Below, piece after piece: positions 32,891-36,966 of a stretch of DNA of 36,966 nucleotides. Source of the stretch: a virus; the IMG/VR virus record IMGVR_UViG_3300045965_000031, positions 1-36,966 of that record, one strand, 5' to 3'. Under the pieces are notes generated by a model. It ran no database searches. It had not been told where the DNA came from and saw only the letters and a program-made list of their open reading frames with translations. Both the position numbers and the translations under genes were made by a program. Position 1 is the first letter of the stretch, and every line of letters starts with the position of its first letter.

Positions 32891-34144
32891 TCAGTCCGCT
32901 GTCGTGGGCAGCGCCGGCAACGCCGCTTGGGGAACGCCGAACAGGCCACCCGCCGCCAGACGCCGCTCGGCAGCAATCTGCGCCATGCGCTCAATCCTGA
33001 TCCGGTAGCGCGCGATAATCCGCTCGACGTTCTGCTCGGTATGACCGGACATGGAGGCGATTAACAGCGTCGACAGGCCGGCGACCGCCGCATCCGTCAC
33101 CATCGTATGACGGAGCCAGCGGAACTCCGCCTTGGCCAGCGCCGCGCACGGCTCGAGCCCGAGCCGCGCACTGCCGCGCACGGCTACCGATCGAATGAAA
33201 TTGAACTGCTTGTGGAAGCCCCGCGCGCCGTAAGCCTCGCCTTTGCGATCGTTGATGATGATCACCGTCGGCACCACGTTATCGCGGCGTACGCGCGCCA
33301 GCAGGTCCGGCCGGCGTGCCAGCTCCCACTCGAGCCGGCGCTCGACCTCCGGGCAATCGCATAACGTCATCGGCTGCTCGGTCTTGTGCTGGACGAACCG
33401 GAATCGGTTTTGCCGGTAGTGCGACCAGTCGAGCCGCAGCACGTCACCGGGGCGCTGGCCGAGCCAGGCATTGAGCAGCACCGCGGTACCAACGCCGCTC
33501 AGCCCAAGCGCATCCGCCGCCGCAACGAACCGGTCGATCATGTCGCGCGACCAGAGCACGGGCTCGATTATGCGCTTGAGCCGCCGCAGCTCGACCGCTT
33601 CCCACGGATTGATCCGCACCAGCTCGCGCACCTCCTTCACCTTGCGCCCGAAACGCCACAGATGCAGCGCAAACCGCACCGTCGTGCGCGCCATTTCGCG
33701 GGCGCCGCTGGCGTCGAGCTCCTCATACCACTCGGCGCAATCGTCCTCGTCGATTTCCTCGATCATGTTGGGGCCCGCCCAACGCATGAGTTTGCCCATG
33801 GCGCATTTGTATTTGTTCTTGGCGCCCGGGCTCAGTTCGGCATATCTGGTCGATTGTCTGTAGAGCTCGACCAAATGCTCGACGGTGCCGTGATGCACGC
33901 GGCGCGCGGTCGCCTGTTCGATAACAGAAGCGGCTGGAAGGATTGCGACCTTGCCCGATCGCGCATTGTCGACGGTGAGATTGAGCTCGGCTGCTTGCTG
34001 CAGGGCTGCGGCGAAATTGTCCGCGAGCCGGACATTGATGAAACCGAGCGGCTTAAGATAGGCGGGCGGGCGCCACATATAGCGGTGGCTGCCATCGGCA
34101 TTGGTCAGCGTCACGAAGAATCGCGGCGTGTCGATCGTCGCCAT
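32891..34144 (-). CDS. Tyrosine-type site-specific integrase
   Basis: 417 residues from ATG 34144 (MATIDTPRFF); a promoter ending about 34183 makes longer starts unlikely. The core-binding part spans about residues 85-180. The catalytic domain shows Arg231 in GQRPGDVLRLDW, Lys254 in HKTEQP, FRWLRHT with Arg345 and His346, GH at 367-368, and the nucleophile Tyr380. The usual first His of HxxR is Arg342, as in some phage integrases. It would insert the phage at an attB site. Gene lies between an unknown protein and a small HTH protein on the same strand. Confidence 0.9.
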   Translation of the reverse strand: MATIDTPRFFVTLTNADGSHRYMWRPPAYLKPLGFINVRLADNFAAALQQAAELNLTVDNARSGKVAILPAASVIEQATARRVHHGTVEHLVELYRQSTRYAELSPGAKNKYKCAMGKLMRWAGPNMIEEIDEDDCAEWYEELDASGAREMARTTVRFALHLWRFGRKVKEVRELVRINPWEAVELRRLKRIIEPVLWSRDMIDRFVAAADALGLSGVGTAVLLNAWLGQRPGDVLRLDWSHYRQNRFRFVQHKTEQPMTLCDCPEVERRLEWELARRPDLLARVRRDNVVPTVIIINDRKGEAYGARGFHKQFNFIRSVAVRGSARLGLEPCAALAKAEFRWLRHTMVTDAAVAGLSTLLIASMSGHTEQNVERIIARYRIRIERMAQIAAERRLAAGGLFGVPQAALPALPTTAD

Positions 34145-34182
34145 TGTAAGGGAACTCCCATTGCATGTTATGTGGAAACAAC

Positions 34183-34211
34183 AGCATAAGGACAAAACGT
34201 CCTGGTGGCAA
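34183..34211 (-). promoter_or_regulatory. Integrase promoter with operator in the spacer
   Basis: Minus strand: -35 TTGCCA (34206-34211), 17-bp spacer, -10 TATGCT (34183-34188). The spacer contains AGGACGTTTTGTCCT, which is AGGACAAAACGTCCT on the plus strand (34189-34203). A repressor bound there would sit between the two polymerase contacts. The transcript would start about 30 bases before the ATG at 34144. Confidence 0.72.
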
Positions 34212-34306
34212 AGGCTTTGTTTCACATGAAATGAGTCGCGCCTCGCTTGGCGCCGATGACTCGAGTCACATGCTAACAGGTTCTGTGTACTGATCCGGCC
34301 GGCGGC

Positions 34307-34636
34307 TTAATGCAGCGACGACGGGTCGCGAAAGCGGTCGAGCGCCCGCTTAAGCACCTGGCCGAGCTGCTGGCCCTGGGCATCGCCGTGTCGCTCAAGA
34401 TGGCCGGCAATGTCGTCGCAGAGCGTGAGCGCCTCGCTGATCGCAGACCAGTTCTGCCGCACTTTCCGGTCAAGCCCGTCGCGCGAGCGCACCCGCCGGC
34501 GCAATTCGTGCAATCCGTCCATGGTGCGCCGCGCCCGGCGCAATACCTCAACCCATTCGGTTTCGCCCATCTCATCGAGCCAGCCGATCGCTGCGTCGAG
34601 CGCGGCGAGAAAGTCGGGGTGATCGCTGCCGATCAT
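34307..34636 (-). CDS. Hypothetical helical protein, 109 aa
   Basis: Starts three bases after the stop of the excisionase-like gene and precedes the integrase promoter region. The product is helical and charged (LDAAIGWLDEMGETEWVEVL; LTLCDDIAGHLERHG). No domain recognised. It probably belongs to the integration/excision operon. Confidence 0.6.
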   Translation of the reverse strand: MIGSDHPDFLAALDAAIGWLDEMGETEWVEVLRRARRTMDGLHELRRRVRSRDGLDRKVRQNWSAISEALTLCDDIAGHLERHGDAQGQQLGQVLKRALDRFRDPSSLH

Positions 34637-34639
34637 CTC

Positions 34640-34936
34640 TTAGTGCGGCGGGCGTTTAGCCTTGCCCAGCCGCACCGCGCGCTGGCGATCGAGCTGGGAA
34701 CGATAGGGCCCGCTCGGTTTGGCGGCGCGTTGTCCGGTGAGCATAGTGTACCGCTTAAGCCATTTGTCTAAATCGAGGCGAAACCAAAGGGCTCCCCGTC
34801 GATCGCCAATCCGAGGTTTCGGAAAGTCATGCTCTTTCACAAGCCGCCCATAATTGTCATAGAACCATCGCACTGGTTTGCGGAACCACTGGGCGACTTC
34901 TTCTCGCGTCATCCAGGGCGATTCGCTGCTATCCAT
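34640..34936 (-). CDS. Excisionase / AlpA-like DNA-binding protein
   Basis: 98 residues from ATG at 34936, with AAAGGA upstream on the minus strand. The winged-helix pattern MTREEVAQWFRKPVRWFYDNYG, then FPKPRIGDRRGALWFRLDLDKWL, is typical of AlpA/MerR-type excisionases. These bend the att site and steer integrase to excision. It is the first gene of the leftward operon behind the promoter at 34985-35013. Confidence 0.72.
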   Translation of the reverse strand: MDSSESPWMTREEVAQWFRKPVRWFYDNYGRLVKEHDFPKPRIGDRRGALWFRLDLDKWLKRYTMLTGQRAAKPSGPYRSQLDRQRAVRLGKAKRPPH

Positions 34937-34984
34937 ACTCGTTCCTTTCCTGAAAGAGTCTGATTAGCGCGATGATTTTTAAAC

Positions 34985-35013
34985 ATTTTAGGACGTTACG
35001 TCCTCTAGCGCAA
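34985..35013 (-). promoter_or_regulatory. Leftward lysogeny-operon promoter with operator in spacer
   Basis: Minus strand: -35 TTGCGC (35008-35013), exactly 17 bp, -10 TAAAAT (34985-34990). The dyad AGGACGTTACGTCCT (34990-35004) fills most of the spacer. It is the same arrangement and the same AGGAC-N5-GTCCT dyad as at the integrase promoter. Divergent from the HTH gene at 35024, so the operator could also influence that gene. Confidence 0.75.
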
Positions 35014-35023
35014 CGCGATCCTT

Positions 35024-35290
35024 ATGGGGCAAAATGCCCGCATGACGGCGGGGCAGTTCCGTGAAGCATTGCGCGAGTTCGGGCTTACCCAGGTTGCGGC
35101 TGGCCGCTTCTTCGGAGTCGATCAGCGCTCGGCGCGCCGCTGGCTTCACGCTGACGTTGCCGTGCCGGTCTCTGTCGCGAAGCTGTTGCGCGTGATGCAA
35201 TGCATGAGGCTCACGCCCGAGCAGGTCGACGCCATGAGCAAGAGCCGCTCGCGCGACCGCAGCGCCAAGCCGCCGCAGCGCCAAACCTAG
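35024..35290 (+). CDS. Small HTH DNA-binding regulator B (paralogue of A)
   Basis: 88 residues from ATG 35024; ATG 35042 is an alternative that begins MTAGQF. Neither has a strong ribosome site, so the message may be leaderless. The HTH FGLTQVAAGRFFGVDQRSARRW and the VAVPVSVAKLLRVMQCM core match regulator A closely. The C-terminus is basic (SRSRDRSAKPPQRQ). It diverges from the leftward operon and lies beside its operator, so it is the best candidate for the lysogeny or Cro-like control protein. No larger CI-like repressor is present. Confidence 0.78.
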   Translation: MGQNARMTAGQFREALREFGLTQVAAGRFFGVDQRSARRWLHADVAVPVSVAKLLRVMQCMRLTPEQVDAMSKSRSRDRSAKPPQRQT

Positions 35291-35400
35291 CGTCGGATTG
35301 ATCAACTCGAGCGCGCGCAACCGTGCGACAGTCGCGCGAGTGAAACCGCATGCAGTGCAACGATCAATTGACATGACGCGCTGGCCTTTCTCACTTAGAC

Positions 35401-35535
35401 GTAAACAAACGACATAAAACGCGCGAAGTTTGGGTAACTCAACGGTAAATAAACGCAGCGGCGTTCGACGCCATGTCGGACGAGAACGTAAACTATCGTC
35501 TATTAGCTGTAAAGAAATCCGCATATAACGTAAAA
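35401..35535 (+). repeat. Five helically phased GTAAA repeats
   Basis: GTAAAC 35401, GTAAAT 35445, GTAAAC 35488, GTAAAG 35509 and GTAAAA 35530: spacings of 44, 43, 21 and 21 bp, i.e. whole multiples of about two helical turns. The first two extend to GTAAAYAAACG. All face the same way, so one protein could line one side of the helix. The DnaA box begins 66 bp after the last copy. Confidence 0.65.
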
Positions 35536-35595
35536 CAGCCGCAAATAACCCGGGAAAACCGCCCGACACGAAGTCTTGTCGGTGGTCAAAAAAGT

Positions 35596-35604
35596 TGTGG
35601 ATAA
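35596..35604 (-). other. Perfect DnaA box
   Basis: TGTGGATAA on the plus strand is the exact reverse complement of TTATCCACA, the high-affinity bacterial DnaA site. It is followed by an AT-rich tract (about 35626-35641) that could unwind. This supports a host-DnaA-dependent replication origin or DnaA-controlled promoter. Confidence 0.65.
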
Positions 35605-35683
35605 GTCAGCGGAATCTTTGTCCTTGCAATATTTATACTTTGCTGTCTAGCCTTGGCGCTTCCCGGCTCGAGGGGACGCCGGC

Positions 35684-35887
35684 ATGAAGCTTACGCTCAG
35701 CAGCACCGATCATACCGTGAACGTCGGCGGCACCCTGGCCTATGTCTGGGAGGGCGTGACCGAGCAGGGCGAACGGTGCCACGCCTTGATTGTCAGCCTC
35801 GCCTTCGACCGCGACGCCGACCCCCGCCAGCTCGAGCTGCCGCGCCCGCCGGCAACAACCCGCTTTCCCGCAGGGTTTCGCCCGTGA
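35684..35887 (+). CDS. Hypothetical protein, 67 aa, start of replication block
   Basis: ATG 35684 with GAGGGGA eight bases upstream. The sequence YVWEGVTEQGERCHALIV resembles a short beta-rich protein found upstream of phage replication genes. The end is Pro/Arg-rich. Function unknown; its stop overlaps the next GTG (GTGA). Confidence 0.6.
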   Translation: MKLTLSSTDHTVNVGGTLAYVWEGVTEQGERCHALIVSLAFDRDADPRQLELPRPPATTRFPAGFRP

Positions 35888-36087
35888 GGGCCGAGCATAA
35901 TTGCACGACCTGCGCGCTGGCCGCCTGGCGCGACGCCAAATCCGGCCGATGCATGGCGCCGGTCGAGGACCGCGAGCCGCCATTCCCGGCCTGGATGCGA
36001 AACGTCCGCAACGGGCCCGAGCTCACCCGGGCGCAGCCCTACACGTATTGCACCGCCTGGCAGGAAGCCGGCGAGGCCGCGGCATGA
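35884..36087 (+). CDS. Small Cys-containing protein, possible zinc-binding
   Basis: 67 residues from GTG 35884, coupled on both sides (GTGA and ATGA). Four cysteines are spaced as CTTC near residues 7-10, GRC near 23, and YTYC near 55, which could bind one zinc ion. It lies directly before the primase and could assist it. No known family recognised. Confidence 0.55.
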   Translation: MRAEHNCTTCALAAWRDAKSGRCMAPVEDREPPFPAWMRNVRNGPELTRAQPYTYCTAWQEAGEAAA

Positions 36088-36966
36088 TTGCCCCGGCGCC
36101 GATTGACCAGGTGGCGCGCATGCTGAACGCGCGGGCGTTCGAGCTATGCCGCGAGCTGCTGCCGGCGGGCTATCGCGACGGCAATGAGTATCGCGTCGGC
36201 AATCTCGCCGGCCAGCCCGCCGGGAAAAACGGCGGCTCGATGAGCGTGCATCTGTACGGCGAGAAGGCCGGCATCTGGGCCGATTTCAACCCGGCCGAGG
36301 GCGACCGCCACGGCGACGCGCTCGACCTGGTGGCCTGGGTCAAGTTCGGCGGCTCGCGCAAGCGGGCGTTTGCCTGGGCGCTGTCGTGGCTCGGGCTCGA
36401 CAATCGCGACCCGCGCCGGCTGGCCGACACCCGTTACGCCGCGGCTCGGCTCGAGACGGAATGCAAGGCCGACGCCGATCGCGTGGAACGCTACCGGCGC
36501 GCTGCCATGCAGCGCTATCTCGAGGCCGAGCGCGAGCTCGCCGGCACGCCGGTCGACAAGTATCTGCTGGGCCGCGCGATTGATCTGCGCCGGCTGCCGC
36601 GCAATCCCGGCGCGATCCGGTTTCACCCCAGGCTGGCCTGCGTGGAGGTCGGGCGCCCGCTGCCCGCCATGGTGGCCGCCATTCACAGCACCGCCGGCAA
36701 GATGGTCGGCATCCATCGCACCTGGCTCGAGCAGCGCGACGACGGTCGCTGGATCAAGGCGCGGCTCAAGGAACCGAAGAAAACCTTGGGCCGCTATCAG
36801 AGCGAAGGCGGCTGCATTCGGCTATGGCGCGGCGCGAGTGCGACGAAACTGGCCGAAGCGCCGCCCGACGATATCGTGATCGTCACCGAGGGCATCGAGG
36901 ACGGGCTCACCATGGCCTGCGCCGAGCCGGCCTGGCGCGTCATCGCCGCCGTGTCGCTCGGCAACG
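36084..36966 (+). CDS. DNA primase, Toprim domain (5' part; continues at position 128)
   Basis: ATG 36084 overlaps the previous stop (ATGA). The 5' part has a helical start, then a GNLAGQPAGKNGGSMSVHLY and GIWADFNPAEGDRHGD segment, typical of phage primases that keep the CHC2-like fold without zinc cysteines. A linker (TPVDKYLLGRAIDL) and the beginning of Toprim follow. The frame is continuous with position 1 because 36840-36966 repeats 1-127; the joined protein is 401 residues. Confidence 0.83.
   Translation, partial: MIAPAPIDQVARMLNARAFELCRELLPAGYRDGNEYRVGNLAGQPAGKNGGSMSVHLYGEKAGIWADFNPAEGDRHGDALDLVAWVKFGGSRKRAFAWALSWLGLDNRDPRRLADTRYAAARLETECKADADRVERYRRAAMQRYLEAERELAGTPVDKYLLGRAIDLRRLPRNPGAIRFHPRLACVEVGRPLPAMVAAIHSTAGKMVGIHRTWLEQRDDGRWIKARLKEPKKTLGRYQSEGGCIRLWRGASATKLAEAPPDDIVIVTEGIEDGLTMACAEPAWRVIAAVSLGN
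36840..36966. repeat. Terminal direct repeat, right copy
   Basis: Identical to bases 1-127; see the left copy. One copy should be removed to obtain the circular sequence of 36,839 bp. Confidence 0.95.

Larger units (their letters stand above)
35291..35683. other. Non-coding control/origin-like region
   Basis: No gene is supported here. It holds a possible -35 (TTGACA, 35368-35373), phased GTAAA repeats (35401-35535), a hairpin CCGACA/TGTCGG (35563-35582) and a perfect DnaA box (35596-35604). An AT-rich stretch with TATACT (35634-35639) follows, about 45 bases before the next start. It lies directly upstream of the replication genes. Confidence 0.65.

Noticed and set aside
34988-35569. Minus-strand frame of 193 codons across regulator B
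   Set aside because: It covers the HTH gene, the phased repeats and the leftward promoter. Its product has no convincing domain, while the opposite strand has a clear paralogue.

Overview
The window is one complete genome of a temperate, short-tailed (podovirus-type) bacteriophage. The first 127 bases recur exactly as the last 127 bases (1-127 = 36840-36966). The molecule therefore closes on itself as a circle, or a circularly permuted genome, of 36,839 bp. One gene, the primase, runs across the join. DNA is GC-rich throughout except for a few AT-rich control regions. GC content and the gene families suggest a proteobacterial host, perhaps an alphaproteobacterium, but nothing in the sequence fixes the host.

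Layout, starting at the control region and reading rightward: (1) 35684-36966 and 1-2390 hold two small genes, a Toprim primase and a P-loop helicase/ATPase, which form the replication block. (2) 2391-2845 is non-coding, with nested inverted repeats built from a 7-bp core. (3) 2846-5228 is the terminase region. (4) 5225-7950 holds a small membrane protein, a DHH phosphoesterase and small accessory genes. (5) 7954-11410 holds portal, a Bbp19-like protein, small proteins and scaffold. (6) 11435-14998 is an accessory cassette placed between scaffold and capsid: a 722-residue protein of unknown role, four small ORFs and an MT-A70 DNA methyltransferase. (7) 15201-16416 holds major capsid and a probable decoration protein. 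(8) 16483-18999 holds the T7-like tail tube proteins A and B. (9) 19003-29412 holds four internal or ejection proteins. One has a lysozyme domain. Another carries a Zeta-toxin-like kinase, a DdrB-type ParB domain and an ADP-ribosyltransferase-like domain. (10) 29416-31896 holds the tail fibre, a small protein and a one-TM membrane protein. (11) 31897-32611 is a non-coding AT-rich stretch. (12) On the minus strand, 34936 down to 32612 holds an excisionase-like protein, an unknown protein, a tyrosine integrase and a small HTH protein. (13) 35024-35290 (+) is a paralogue of that HTH protein. It is followed by a 393-bp non-coding region with phased repeats and a perfect DnaA box.

How it works together: the structural genes are one long rightward series, mostly joined by ATGA or short overlaps. 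The leftward lysogeny operon has two promoters, one upstream of the excisionase-like gene and one upstream of integrase. In both, the 17-bp spacer between -35 and -10 contains the same dyad, AGGACNNNACGTCCT. The obvious candidates to bind it are the two paralogous HTH proteins on either side of the operon. Replication probably relies on the host polymerase and DnaA, because no DNA or RNA polymerase gene is present. No free-standing endolysin was recognised. The most unusual protein is the virion toxin-like multidomain protein at 22936-26796. The most unusual DNA structures are the symmetric repeat nest at 2442-2702 and the 21/44-bp phased repeats at 35401-35535.
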